A stretch of 64,000 nucleotides of DNA, from NCBI RefSeq assembly GCF_940670765.1, contig NZ_CALNVW010000037.1, positions 62,001 to 126,000 on the forward strand, given 5' to 3'. A program made the translations under genes and the position numbers. Source of the stretch: Streptomyces sp. A 4/2 (GTDB lineage Bacteria; Actinomycetota; Actinomycetes; Streptomycetales; Streptomycetaceae). Under the pieces are notes generated by a model. That model saw only the letters and a program-made list of their open reading frames with translations, had not been told where the DNA came from and ran no database searches. Below are positions 1 through 8,488 of the stretch, piece after piece (the first letter of the stretch is position 1; each line of letters opens with the position of its first letter).

Positions 1-2145
1 GAGATCGCCGCCCCCGGCGTCGACATCCTGGCCGCCAAGGCGGGCGGGCGCGGCGTCTACGCGTACCAGACGATGTCGGGTACCTCCATGGCGACCCCGC
101 ACGTCGCGGGCGCGGCGGCCATCGTCCGCCAGGCCCACCCGGACTGGACCGCGCAGCAGATCAAGGCGGCCCTGGTCTCCTCCGCCCGTACCGGCGGCAA
201 GATCGCGGGCGCCGACCAGACCGGCGCCGGTGTCCTCGACGTGGCCACGGCGGTGCACCAGAAGGTGCTCTCCGCGCCCGCCGTCCAGGGCGGCAGTTTC
301 AACTGGCCGCAGGACGCCTCGGACCGCACCACCGTGCAGGTGCCCTTCACCAACACCAGCACCGGTGACCTCACCTTGGGCCTCAAGGTCAGCGGCGTGC
401 ACGGCAACGACGGCAGCGACGTCAACTCCGGCGTCGTCAAGCTGGACCAGAGCAAGGTGACCGTTCCCGCGGGCGCCACCGTCCAGGTGCCGGTGCGGAT
501 CAACCCCACCGCTCACCTCCAGGCCGGCCAGTACGGCGCGGTCACCGGCCGGATCATGGCCACCGGCAGCGACGTGCACGTCTCCGTACCGGTCACGCTC
601 TACGTCCAGCCGGAAACCGTCACCCTCCGGGTCAAGGTCATCGACCGCAACGGGCAGCCCGCGAACGGTGCTTCCTCCCTGGACCTGGTCAGCCTCGACA
701 CCGCCAAGGGTGAGCGCCGCAGCAACGCGGGCGCGACCGACCAGACGTACAGCGTGCGTCCGGGCGACTACGCCCTCTCCAGCTTCGTGGCCACCTACGA
801 CGCGAACAACGCGGCCGAGTCCATCGGCTACCTCGGGCGCCCGCAGCTGCGGATCACCGGGGACACCACGGTCGTCCTCGACGCGCGCAAGGCCCACCGG
901 ATAAGCGTGCGCACCGACCGCCCCTCGACGGTCACCCACACCACCTTCAGCTACGCCCGCACCTGGGACGACACCTGGCAGCTGGACGGATCGCTCATGG
1001 CCGGCAGCGCCGTGCAGAAGTTCTACGCCTCCGTCGACGGGCGCGCGAAGAAGGGCTTCTTCGAGTTCCGGCCCACCTGGCGCGCGACCGGTTCCCAGGG
1101 CGGATCGTCCTATGTCTACAACCTCTCGTTCCCGAGCCAGGGCCCGCTGCAGTCCGACCACGTGTACCAGTCGAAGGACTCGAAGCTGGCCCAGGTCACC
1201 GAGAAGTGGTACGCCCTCGGCAAGGAGGCCGACTACCTCGACGGACTCTTCATCGGTCCTTCCTGGAACACGAACACCTCGATCACGGTGAGCCTGTTCG
1301 ACCCGGTCCATGTGCCCGGTACCCGTACCGCCTACTACACGACCGGCGACGACGTCTGGTCCCACGGCGCGATGAGCAGCTTCCCGTTCGCCGCGTTCAT
1401 GAGCGACCAGAACCGCACCTACCGGGCAGGGGACCGGCGTTCCGAGGAGTGGTACCGCGGTCTCCTGCGGCCGGCGGCGCCGCGTGACACGGACGGCAAG
1501 CCGGTGCTGGCCGCCGAGCGGCAGGGTGACCTGATCGGCTTCCAGAGCGCGCTCTGGCTCGACGCGTCCGGTGACCACTGGTCCGGCGGCGCGTCGTTCG
1601 GCGACCTCGGCAACCTGGTGCTGAAGCGCAACGGCGAGCAGATCGCCACCAGCACCTATCCGTACGACGCGTTCGCGGTTCCGGCCGAGGACTCCGCGTA
1701 CGAGCTCACCCAGAACCTGGACAAGATTCCGTCCTCGGACCGGAGCTGGCTGCGCTCCACCGATATCACCACCACCTGGAGCTTCCGCTCCCACCTGGAG
1801 TCGGACGTCTACTCCCGCGGTCTGCCGATCCTCTTCCCTGACTACGACCTGCCGGTGGACGGCATGAACACGCTGCCCGCGAAGAGCGGCATCAAGGTCG
1901 GCCTGTCGGTCGAGGGCCACGCCGGGTACACCCCGGGCACGATCACCGCGGCCTCGCTGTCCTACTCCTACGACGGCGGCACCACCTGGACCCAGGCGCC
2001 GACCGAGCAGAAGAACGGCAAGTGGACGGCCGTCCTCGACCACACCGGCGCCGCCGGTAAGCAGGTCACGCTGAAGACCACCTTCACGGACTCGAACAAG
2101 AACGCGGTCAGCCAGACGATCACCCGCGCCTACGACGTCCGGTAA
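1..2145 (+). CDS. S8 (subtilisin-family) secreted serine protease, C-terminal part
   Basis: The window opens inside this gene; bases 1-72 read in frame (EIAAPGVDI...) into the visible part, leaving 714 residues. The block GTSMATPHVAGAAA carries the nucleophile Ser (codon 85-87) of a subtilisin-type catalytic domain. The Asp and His of the triad and any signal peptide lie outside the window. About 650 residues of beta-rich sequence follow with no membrane anchor, consistent with the long C-terminal extensions of large actinobacterial exported S8 peptidases. Role by family: extracellular protein degradation or processing. A strong terminator sits just after the TAA stop. Family is certain; substrate is unknown. 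Confidence 0.9.
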   Translation, partial: EIAAPGVDILAAKAGGRGVYAYQTMSGTSMATPHVAGAAAIVRQAHPDWTAQQIKAALVSSARTGGKIAGADQTGAGVLDVATAVHQKVLSAPAVQGGSFNWPQDASDRTTVQVPFTNTSTGDLTLGLKVSGVHGNDGSDVNSGVVKLDQSKVTVPAGATVQVPVRINPTAHLQAGQYGAVTGRIMATGSDVHVSVPVTLYVQPETVTLRVKVIDRNGQPANGASSLDLVSLDTAKGERRSNAGATDQTYSVRPGDYALSSFVATYDANNAAESIGYLGRPQLRITGDTTVVLDARKAHRISVRTDRPSTVTHTTFSYARTWDDTWQLDGSLMAGSAVQKFYASVDGRAKKGFFEFRPTWRATGSQGGSSYVYNLSFPSQGPLQSDHVYQSKDSKLAQVTEKWYALGKEADYLDGLFIGPSWNTNTSITVSLFDPVHVPGTRTAYYTTGDDVWSHGAMSSFPFAAFMSDQNRTYRAGDRRSEEWYRGLLRPAAPRDTDGKPVLAAERQGDLIGFQSALWLDASGDHWSGGASFGDLGNLVLKRNGEQIATSTYPYDAFAVPAEDSAYELTQNLDKIPSSDRSWLRSTDITTTWSFRSHLESDVYSRGLPILFPDYDLPVDGMNTLPAKSGIKVGLSVEGHAGYTPGTITAASLSYSYDGGTTWTQAPTEQKNGKWTAVLDHTGAAGKQVTLKTTFTDSNKNAVSQTITRAYDVR

Positions 2146-2177
2146 CCACACAGCACGCGCACGGCAACGACACAGCC

Positions 2178-2217
2178 GGGCCGGGCGGTCCCCCGTACCA
2201 GGGGGACCGCCCGGCCC
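2178..2217 (+). terminator. Long perfect hairpin terminator after the S8 protease
   Basis: A 17-bp perfect stem (GGGCCGGGCGGTCCCCC, 2178-2194, pairing with 2201-2217) closes a 6-base loop (2195-2200), 32 bases after the protease stop. No T-run follows, as is usual in Streptomyces. Confidence 0.85.
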
Positions 2218-2249
2218 TCGTCGTGCCCTCGTCGTGCCCTCGTCGTGCC
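2217..2249. repeat. Three tandem copies of an 11-bp unit
   Basis: CTCGTCGTGCC occurs three times head to tail (2217, 2228, 2239), starting on the last base of the terminator stem. It lies in the 290-base gap before the phosphatase gene; I see no other feature there apart from that gene's ribosome-binding site. Confidence 0.8.
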
Positions 2250-2436
2250 ATCGGCGTCGAAGTCGGCGAACCGCGTGCCCGCTCCGCGCATCGCCACTCG
2301 TACGGGCGCACTTCAGCACGGCAGCGGCCAGCCTCCCGCCGGGCCCCTGGCCGACGTGAATGATCGAGGCCGCCTGTCCGCCGCCGTGTGCGGACTCGCA
2401 CCAGCCCGACCTCAAGTGCCGCTGGAGGATGCCCGC

Positions 2437-3585
2437 ATGTTCCGTTCGTTGCGTGCGGCACTGCGCTCGGCACCCGACCTGGCGGACCGCAGCGACGAAG
2501 ACACCGCCATTCGCACGCCTTCCACCCGCAATGTCGTCTGGGCGACGGTGGCCACGACAGCGGTGGCGGTCACCCTTGTCCTGCTGACCGGAGCCGCGGT
2601 CTTCCTTCTCGGCCTGCTGGTGTTCCTGCCGGCGTTCGCCGCGGCGCTGTGCAGCCCGCGCCAGACGGCCCTGGTCTCCGCCTGGGTGACCGCCTTCGTC
2701 ATCGTGCCGGTGTTCATCCGGTCCGAGGAGCGTTTCGTCGACCGGGTGATCCTGGCGCTGTTCGCCATCGGCTTCGGTGCGCTGGCCGTCTACAGCTCCC
2801 GGATTCGCCTCACGCGCGAGGCGGCGCTGGTGCGGCTGCGGTCGACCGCAGCCGCGATGCAGCGGCAGATCCTGCGTCCCCTGCCGCTGCTCACCGACGA
2901 CGTCCTCGTGGACGGTGTCTACGAGCCGCTGCAGCAGGACAAGCTCGTCGGCGGCGACATCTACGACGTGGCGGCCACCCCTTGGGGCACCCGGGTGCTG
3001 ATCGGCGACGTCCAGGGGAAGGGGCTGCCCGCCATCGGCATGGCCATCGACGTCGTGGGTGCCTTCCGCGAGGCCGCCCACCGCGAGCCGACGATGACCC
3101 TGCTCATCGACGCGCTCGAAGCGGCGGTCGTCCGCCACAACGACTACGCGGCACAGCGCGGTGAGCCGGAACGGTTCGTCACCGCGCTCGTCCTGGGCGT
3201 GGACAAGAGCACCGAGACCCAGGTCGTCACCTGTGGGCACATCCCGCCCTACCTGCTGCACGACGGAGCGGTCACCGCCGTCGCCGCAGGGACCGAGCAT
3301 GTGCCGCTCGGCCTGGCGAGCCTGGTCGACGAGCCGCGCACGGTGGAGTGGTTCCCGTTCCCCACCGGGGCCACGCTGCTGCTGTGCACCGACGGTCTGA
3401 CCGAGGCCCGTTCGCCCGAGGGCGCCTTCTATCCGCTGGAAACGCGCCTGACCGGCCGCGTCGACATCACCGCAGGCCAACTCATCGGTTCACTCGTCGA
3501 CGACGTGAGTGCCTTCACCGCGGGGTCCCAACAGGATGACCTGGCGGTCCTCGCCGTCCGCCGCGCCCCGCACCGGGTGCCGTAG
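2437..3585 (+). CDS. Membrane-anchored PP2C/SpoIIE-type protein phosphatase
   Basis: 382 residues. The ATG at 2437 is chosen because GGAGG lies 8 bases upstream (2424-2428); reading further upstream is possible but lacks a good site. The N-terminal ~120 residues contain about four hydrophobic segments, followed by a PP2C_SIG/SpoIIE domain with the Mn-binding aspartates in GGDIYD, GDVQGKG, CTDGLTEAR and a terminal DDLAVLAV. Streptomyces has many such phosphatases that dephosphorylate anti-anti-sigma factors and feed stress or developmental sigma-factor networks; the specific partner cannot be read from here. Convergent with the next gene. Confidence 0.88.
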   Translation: MFRSLRAALRSAPDLADRSDEDTAIRTPSTRNVVWATVATTAVAVTLVLLTGAAVFLLGLLVFLPAFAAALCSPRQTALVSAWVTAFVIVPVFIRSEERFVDRVILALFAIGFGALAVYSSRIRLTREAALVRLRSTAAAMQRQILRPLPLLTDDVLVDGVYEPLQQDKLVGGDIYDVAATPWGTRVLIGDVQGKGLPAIGMAIDVVGAFREAAHREPTMTLLIDALEAAVVRHNDYAAQRGEPERFVTALVLGVDKSTETQVVTCGHIPPYLLHDGAVTAVAAGTEHVPLGLASLVDEPRTVEWFPFPTGATLLLCTDGLTEARSPEGAFYPLETRLTGRVDITAGQLIGSLVDDVSAFTAGSQQDDLAVLAVRRAPHRVP

Positions 3586-3589
3586 CGCA

Positions 3590-3636
3590 CGACGCCGACC
3601 GCGTCGGGTGTCAGGGTGCCGACACGGTCGGCGTCG
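3590..3636. terminator. Bidirectional terminator between convergent genes
   Basis: A 12-bp outer stem (CGACGCCGACCG, 3590-3601, with 3625-3636) encloses a 5-bp inner stem (GTGTC 3608-3612 with GACAC 3621-3625). It lies between two genes that converge. Confidence 0.75.
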
Positions 3637-3661
3637 CTTCGGTCACCGGAAGAGGCTTCGG

Positions 3662-3850
3662 TCACGGGAAGAGCGCGACTCCCACGATGATCAGCAGGAT
3701 GATGGCCGCGGTCATCAGAACCACGGTCAGCGGCCCGCGGTGTTTCAGTGGCGCTCTCGGTCCGCCTCCACGGGGGCGGTCCTCCGGCATGGTCGCGTTG
3801 GGCGACCTGTCGCGTGAGTAGAAGTCGTCCTTCTCATAGGTGGTGCTCAT
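3662..3850 (-). CDS. Small single-pass membrane protein, unknown function
   Basis: 62 residues. The start is set by GGAGG followed by seven bases and ATG. The first ~40 residues are charged and hydrophilic (rich in Asp, Arg, Pro); the last ~20 form one hydrophobic helix (VVLMTAAIILLIIVGVALF) that runs to the C-terminus, so the protein is probably tail-anchored with the N-terminus cytoplasmic. It resembles the many short stress-type membrane peptides of Streptomyces, but I do not recognise a named family with confidence. Convergent with the phosphatase gene and divergent from the carboxypeptidase gene. Confidence 0.65.
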   Translation of the reverse strand: MSTTYEKDDFYSRDRSPNATMPEDRPRGGGPRAPLKHRGPLTVVLMTAAIILLIIVGVALFP

Positions 3851-4028
3851 AAGACACCTCCGGGCGCTGGATTCTCGCCCCCACATGGGTTTCTTACCCG
3901 CAATACAGGCATGTACTCGGACAAGGGCGACATGTGTTCGGGTGGATCCGGTGACGGACACGCACAGGAACAGCACCCGTGCGAGGGGTGAGATCGGCCC
4001 CGCCGCACCCGCCCGCCGCTCAGGTTCG

Positions 4029-4034
4029 TACGAT
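4029..4034 (+). promoter_or_regulatory. Leaderless-type -10 element before the carboxypeptidase
   Basis: TACGAT lies six bases before the GTG at 4041, and no Shine-Dalgarno sequence is present. This spacing places the transcription start at the start codon. Confidence 0.5.
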
Positions 4035-4040
4035 CCCTCA

Positions 4041-5189
4041 GTGACCAGCAACGCTTCGCACTCCCGGCGCGCAGTGCTCGGCCTCGCCGCCGCTGCCGTG
4101 CCCGCCGCGCTTCTCGTCTCCGGGGCCACCCCGGCCTCGGCCGCCACCGTGATCGGCGGTGAGCGGCTGGGCCTCGACGGGATACAGGTCAGACGCCGCG
4201 CCGGTGCGCCCGCGTTGCCGCGCGCCGCCGCTCAGTCGTGGCTCGTCGCGGACTACGACAGCGGTGAGGTGCTGGCCGCCTACCGGCCCCACCGGCCGCT
4301 GCCGCCCGCCTCCACGCTGAAGATGCTCTTCGCTGACACCGTGCTCCCCAAGTTCGACAAGGCGCAGAAGCGCAAGGTGACCGCCGCCGATCTGGCGGGG
4401 ATTCCGGCGGGCAGCAGCCTCGTGGGCGTCGAGGCCGGAACCACGTACACCGTCGACCAGTTGTGGCATGGGGTCTTCCTGCGTTCCGGCAACGACGCCG
4501 TCCACGTGCTGAGTTCCATGAACGGCGGTGTGGCCGGCACGGTCGGTGAGATGGCCGCGAAAGCCGTGGACCTCCAGGCCCTCGACACGCATGTGGTCAG
4601 CCCCGACGGCTACGACCACCCCGGGCAGCTGTCGTCCGCGTACGACCTGTCGCTGTTCGCCAGGCACGGGCTCAGGAACACCGACTTCCGGGGCTACTGC
4701 GCCACCCGCGTCGCCGAGTTCCCCGGCCGGGGAGGCAAGAAGTTCCAGATCCAGAACACCGACCGGCTGCTCGGCACGTACGCCGGGATGATCGGCGTCA
4801 AGAACGGTTACACCACGCACGCGGGCAACACCTTCACCGGAGCCGCCACCCGAGGTGGCCGCACCCTGCTGGTCACCGTCATGCACCCGGCGGTCGGCTA
4901 CGACGCGGTGTACAAGGAGACCTCGGCCCTGCTGGACTGGGGGTTCAGGGCGGTGGACAAGGTGACCCCCGTCGGTATGCTCGTCGACCCGCTCAGCGAG
5001 GGCGGCGGCCTCAGGACCGCCTCCCCGGCCGCGGGTCCGCGGGCCGCGCGGGCCGCGGCGTCCGGCGGCAGCGGGACGGGCGACAGCTCCTGGCCGCTGC
5101 TCGGAGCGGGCGGGGGAGTGGCCGCGCTGCTCGCGGTCGGCACGGTGGCCCTGCGCAACCGGCGTCCCCGCCGCAGGCGCAAGCACTGA
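4041..5189 (+). CDS. Tat-exported D-alanyl-D-alanine carboxypeptidase (S11 family)
   Basis: 382 residues from the GTG at 4041. This start gives a Tat signal (SRRAVLGLA, residues 8-16) and an AxA cleavage region (TPASAA). The enzyme should trim the terminal D-Ala of peptidoglycan pentapeptides outside the membrane. Motifs: SxxK as STLK (Ser91, Lys94) and SxN as SGN (149-151). The third box reads KNG (254-256) instead of KTG. A Gly/Ser/Ala linker, one C-terminal helix and an Arg-rich tail (RRPRRRRK) anchor it in the membrane. The length fits PBP5-like enzymes lacking the second domain. Read-through from upstream is possible but would bury the signal peptide. Confidence 0.85.
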   Translation: MTSNASHSRRAVLGLAAAAVPAALLVSGATPASAATVIGGERLGLDGIQVRRRAGAPALPRAAAQSWLVADYDSGEVLAAYRPHRPLPPASTLKMLFADTVLPKFDKAQKRKVTAADLAGIPAGSSLVGVEAGTTYTVDQLWHGVFLRSGNDAVHVLSSMNGGVAGTVGEMAAKAVDLQALDTHVVSPDGYDHPGQLSSAYDLSLFARHGLRNTDFRGYCATRVAEFPGRGGKKFQIQNTDRLLGTYAGMIGVKNGYTTHAGNTFTGAATRGGRTLLVTVMHPAVGYDAVYKETSALLDWGFRAVDKVTPVGMLVDPLSEGGGLRTASPAAGPRAARAAASGGSGTGDSSWPLLGAGGGVAALLAVGTVALRNRRPRRRRKH

Positions 5190-5209
5190 CGCGGACGGTG
5201 ACACCGGCC

Positions 5210-5271
5210 ATCGGCCGGACCGGCGCCACCGCGATCGGCCGGACCGGCGGCGGGCAGTGGCCCGCCGCCGG
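5210..5271. terminator. Direct repeat plus 12-bp hairpin between convergent genes
   Basis: ATCGGCCGGACCGGCG is present at 5210-5225 and again at 5234-5249. It runs into a 12-bp perfect stem (CCGGCGGCGGGC 5244-5255 with 5260-5271, loop AGTG). It probably terminates both the carboxypeptidase and PhzF transcripts. Confidence 0.75.
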
Positions 5272-5275
5272 GGGT

Positions 5276-6151
5276 TCAGTCCGCGATCCGGGCGCCCGTG
5301 CCGCTCACCCGCACCCGCTCGTCACCCGCGCGCAGTTCGACGGTCAGCTCGCCGGGGCGGCCGAGGTCCGCGCCCTGGTGCAGGGTGAGGACCGCATCCG
5401 CCGCGACCAGGCCCAACTCCCGTGCGTACGCGCCGAACGCGGCGGCAGCGGCCCCCGTCGCCGGGTCCTCCACCACCCCGCCCACCGGGAACGGGTCGCG
5501 GACGTGGAAGACGGACTCCGACTCGCGCCACACCAGTTGGAGCGTGGTGAGGTCCAGGCCGCGCATGAACGCGGCCAGCCGGTCGAAGTCGTACGACAGG
5601 TCCGCCAGCCGGGACCGGGTCGCTGCCGCCAGCACCAGGTGGCGGGCTCCCGCGTACGCGATCCGGGGAGCGAGCGCCGGGTCCAGGTCGGCGGCGGACC
5701 AGCCCAGAGCGGCGAGTGCCTCGGCCACGTCCTCCGCCGTCACGTCGAGGACGGCGGGCGCCACGCTCGTCAGCGTCGCCCGCAGCACCCCGTCCCGCTC
5801 GGTCACGGCGACCGGGACCGTACCCGCCCGGGTGGCGAGGAGCAGGTCGCCGGGGCCGTGCCGTTCCGCGAAGGCGACGGCCGTGGCGATGGTGGCGTGC
5901 CCGCAGAAGGGCACCTCGGCCCGGGGGCTGAAGTACCGCACGGTGTACGCCCGGCCGGGCTCCCCGCCGAGCCCCTCCGGCGGCACGGTCAGGAACGCGG
6001 TCTCGCTGTACCCCAGCTCCGCGGCGATGGCGAGCTGCTCCGCGGTGCCGAGCCCCGCGGCGTCCAGGACGACCCCGGCGGGATTGCCCCCGGCCGGGTC
6101 GGCGGAGAAGGCGGTGTAGCGGAGGATCTCGGGGCGGGGAAGTGGCGTCAT
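5276..6151 (-). CDS. PhzF-family isomerase/epimerase
   Basis: 291 residues, full length for the family. It shows PhzF landmarks: GNPAGVV near the N-terminus, SETAF with the candidate catalytic Glu, the FCGHATIATA block, and DPATGAAAAAFGAY in the second half. These describe the two-lobed diaminopimelate-epimerase-like fold. PhzF proper isomerises a dihydroanthranilate in phenazine synthesis, but no other phenazine gene is present here, so this is more likely a house-keeping homologue with unknown substrate. The MazG-like gene starts 387 bases upstream on the same strand and ends 27 bases before this ATG, suggesting cotranscription. Confidence 0.88.
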   Translation of the reverse strand: MTPLPRPEILRYTAFSADPAGGNPAGVVLDAAGLGTAEQLAIAAELGYSETAFLTVPPEGLGGEPGRAYTVRYFSPRAEVPFCGHATIATAVAFAERHGPGDLLLATRAGTVPVAVTERDGVLRATLTSVAPAVLDVTAEDVAEALAALGWSAADLDPALAPRIAYAGARHLVLAAATRSRLADLSYDFDRLAAFMRGLDLTTLQLVWRESESVFHVRDPFPVGGVVEDPATGAAAAAFGAYARELGLVAADAVLTLHQGADLGRPGELTVELRAGDERVRVSGTGARIAD

Positions 6152-6178
6152 GTCGACGTAACTTCCGCCGCTCCGTGG

Positions 6179-6538
6179 TCATTCCCGGGTGTCGGAGGCC
6201 GGGTCGGGGGACGGCGGCGCGGCACCGCCGAGGGAACGGTCCGCGACCCGTTGCACATGGGCGGCGAAGACCCCGGCCGCGTCCGGGGTCAGCGTGCGCA
6301 GCGCCACCATCGCCGTCACGATCACGTCGCACAGCTCGGCCTCCACGTCCTGCCAGCTGTGCGACCGCCCCTTGCGCGGGTTCTGGCCGGTGGCGCCGAT
6401 GACGGCCTGCGCCACCTCCCCGACCTCCTCGGAGAGTTTCAGCACCCGGAGCAGCGTCTCCTCGCGGGGCGGCCGGGTGGCGGACTCCTCCAGCCAGGCG
6501 TGGAGTCGGGTGACGGTCGTCCAGGCGTGTTCGTCCAT
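6179..6538 (-). CDS. MazG-like nucleotide pyrophosphohydrolase
   Basis: 119 residues. It is an all-helical small protein with the MazG/dUTPase-superfamily metal motif EEVGE (in KLSEEVGEVAQAV) followed by ExxD (ELCDVIV). By family it hydrolyses noncanonical or damaged NTPs to NMP and pyrophosphate, or acts as a dCTP/dUTP pyrophosphatase; the substrate is not predictable. The C-terminus is a disordered Pro/Ser/Asp tail. It lies 45 bases downstream of the SDR gene and 27 bases upstream of PhzF on the same strand, so the four minus-strand genes 5276-8379 may form one unit. Confidence 0.85.
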   Translation of the reverse strand: MDEHAWTTVTRLHAWLEESATRPPREETLLRVLKLSEEVGEVAQAVIGATGQNPRKGRSHSWQDVEAELCDVIVTAMVALRTLTPDAAGVFAAHVQRVADRSLGGAAPPSPDPASDTRE

Positions 6539-6583
6539 GACGGCACCCTGCCACGGCGCGCCGTCATGCCGGGCGCCCCCGCG

Positions 6584-7369
6584 TCAGCCGCGCCCCACGT
6601 ACGGCATGGTCGTGGCCAGCACCGTCGCGAACTGCACGTTCGCCTCCAGCGGCAGCTCCGCCATGTGCAGCACCGTCCTCGCCACGTCCGCCGCCGCCAT
6701 CACCGGCTCCACCGCCAGTTCCCCGTTCGCCTGGCGGATCCCCTGCCGCATCCGCTCCGTCATCTCGGTCGCCGCGTTGCCGATGTCGATCTGCCCGCAG
6801 GCGATGCGGTACGGACGGCCGTCCAGCGAAAGGGACTTCGTCAGGCCCGTCAGGGCGTGCTTCGTCGCCGTGTACGCGATCGAGTCCGGGCGCGGTGTGT
6901 GCGCCGAGATCGAGCCGTTGTTGATGATCCGGCCGCCCTGCGGCTGCTGCTCCTTCATCAGCCGGAACGCCGCCTGCGCGCACAGGAACGACCCCGTCAG
7001 GTTGGTGTCGACCACCTTCTGCCACGCCGCGTACGGAAGGTCCTCGACCGGCACCCCGCCGGGGCCCGAGATGCCCGCGTTGTTGAAGAGCAGGTCCAGG
7101 TGGCCCCAGCGGTCCCGTACCTCCGCGAACAGGGCGGTCACCTCGTCCGGCGACGAGACGTCCGTGCGGACCGGCAGGGTCTCGCCGCCGGTCAGTGACG
7201 CCGTCTCGGCCAGTTTCTCCGTACGGCGGCCGGCCAGCGCCACCGACCAGCCCGCCTCCGCCAGGGTCAGCGCGACGCTGCGGCCGATCCCCGAGCCCGC
7301 GCCGGTCACCACCGCCGTCCTGCGGGATGTGCGCGGGGGCGGGTCCGTGGGTGTGCTCATGGTGCTCAT
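6584..7369 (-). CDS. Short-chain dehydrogenase/reductase (SDR)
   Basis: 261 residues, usual for a classical SDR. Visible motifs: TGAGSGIG nucleotide loop, NNAG, a Ser in NNGSISAHT and the YTATK catalytic pair (YxxxK). Arg residues after the second strand (AGRRTEK) favour NADP(H). The start is ambiguous between two ATGs nine bases apart. It is separated by 11 bases from the Gfo/Idh/MocA gene, so the two redox enzymes are probably cotranscribed. Substrate is unknown; a sugar, polyol or keto-acid step would fit the pair. Confidence 0.88.
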   Translation of the reverse strand: MSTMSTPTDPPPRTSRRTAVVTGAGSGIGRSVALTLAEAGWSVALAGRRTEKLAETASLTGGETLPVRTDVSSPDEVTALFAEVRDRWGHLDLLFNNAGISGPGGVPVEDLPYAAWQKVVDTNLTGSFLCAQAAFRLMKEQQPQGGRIINNGSISAHTPRPDSIAYTATKHALTGLTKSLSLDGRPYRIACGQIDIGNAATEMTERMRQGIRQANGELAVEPVMAAADVARTVLHMAELPLEANVQFATVLATTMPYVGRG

Positions 7370-7380
7370 GAGGGCGCAGG

Positions 7381-8379
7381 TTACGACAGGTCCACCGGGT
7401 AGCGGACGCCGATACGGTCCCGTACCGCGTCGAGGGTCCGCATCACCGCGAGCGTGCCGTCGAGCGGTACCAGCGGGGACTCGGTCTCACCCGCGCGCAG
7501 GGCACGCATCACCTCGGCGGCCTCGTACTGCATGCCGTGCAGCCCGCTCCCGGCCTGCCCGAGGGTGAACTCCTCGGGCTCCCGGCCCACCCGGTGCAGC
7601 ACGAACCGCTCCGGGTAGAAGAAGCCGGGCGGGAACTCGATCCGGCCCGCCGTGCCCGTCACCGCGGCCGTCCGCGGGGTGTCCGCGGTCACCGAGCAGC
7701 TCAGCAGCGCGCTCGCCCCGCTGTCCCAGCCGAGCAGCATCCCGGTGTTCAGATCCACGCCCTCCGGCGAGAGCAGCGCGTGCGCCGCCACCCGGTCGGG
7801 CTCGCCGAGCAGCAGCTGGGCGAAGGACACCGGGTAGACCCCGAGGTCGAGCAGCGCGCCGCCGCCCTGGGCCGGGTCGCGCAGCCGGTGGCCCGCGTCG
7901 AACGGTCCCTCCAGTCCGAAGTCGGCCTGGACGGTGCGGATCTCGCCGATCGCCCCGTCCCGTACGAGCTCCACCAGCCGCCGGACGAGCGGGTTGCAGT
8001 ACATCCACATGGCTTCCATCAGGAAGCTGCCGCGGGAACGGGCGAGGCCCACCAGTTCGCCCGCCTCCCGCGCGTTCAGCGTGAACGCCTTCTCGCACAG
8101 CACCCCGCGGCCCGCCTCCAGGCAGAGCCCGGCGGCGGCCCGGTGCGCGGAGTGCGGGGTGGCGACGTACACCACATCGACGTCCTCGTCGGCCGCCAGC
8201 TCGTCCCAGCTGCCGTACGCCCGGGGAATGCCGAAGCGTCCGGCGAACTCCTTCGCCGGAGCGAGCGCGCGGGAGGCCACCGCGACCACCTCCGCGCCCG
8301 GCAGCTCCTGCAGGTCAGCGGTGAAAGTGGCGGCTATGCCACCCGTCGCGATGATGCCCCAGCGCACGGTTCTGTCCAT
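7381..8379 (-). CDS. Gfo/Idh/MocA-family NAD(P)-dependent oxidoreductase
   Basis: 332 residues. The ATG at 8379 is preferred because GGAGG ends 7 bases before it; a GTG 12 bases further upstream would overlap that site. The Rossmann start WGIIATGGIAATF, the ATPHSAH segment and the CEKAF block (equivalent to the EKP catalytic Lys motif) identify the family, which oxidises or reduces sugars, inositols and related substrates. Its C-terminal half has the expected open beta-sheet pattern. It is divergent from the efflux pump gene at 8489 and upstream of the SDR gene. Confidence 0.87.
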   Translation of the reverse strand: MDRTVRWGIIATGGIAATFTADLQELPGAEVVAVASRALAPAKEFAGRFGIPRAYGSWDELAADEDVDVVYVATPHSAHRAAAGLCLEAGRGVLCEKAFTLNAREAGELVGLARSRGSFLMEAMWMYCNPLVRRLVELVRDGAIGEIRTVQADFGLEGPFDAGHRLRDPAQGGGALLDLGVYPVSFAQLLLGEPDRVAAHALLSPEGVDLNTGMLLGWDSGASALLSCSVTADTPRTAAVTGTAGRIEFPPGFFYPERFVLHRVGREPEEFTLGQAGSGLHGMQYEAAEVMRALRAGETESPLVPLDGTLAVMRTLDAVRDRIGVRYPVDLS

Positions 8380-8395
8380 TCCGGCCTCCACAGGA

Positions 8396-8442
8396 CCGAC
8401 CGGCAGCCGGGTAGCGGCGCCCGCTCCCCGACTGCCGGTCGG
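8396..8442. promoter_or_regulatory. Inverted repeat in a divergent intergenic region
   Basis: CCGACCGGCAG (8396-8406) is repeated inverted at 8432-8442, with 25 bases between, in the gap between the divergent oxidoreductase and efflux genes. It could be a regulator site or an RNA hairpin; nothing more can be said. Confidence 0.4.
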
Positions 8443-8488
8443 CCTGAATCGTCATTACCACACGGTCTGAGCTGAGAGCATAGAGGCC

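Noticed and set aside
5276..6151. Phenazine biosynthesis locus inferred from PhzF.
   Set aside because: No other phz gene is present; the family is widespread with unrelated roles.
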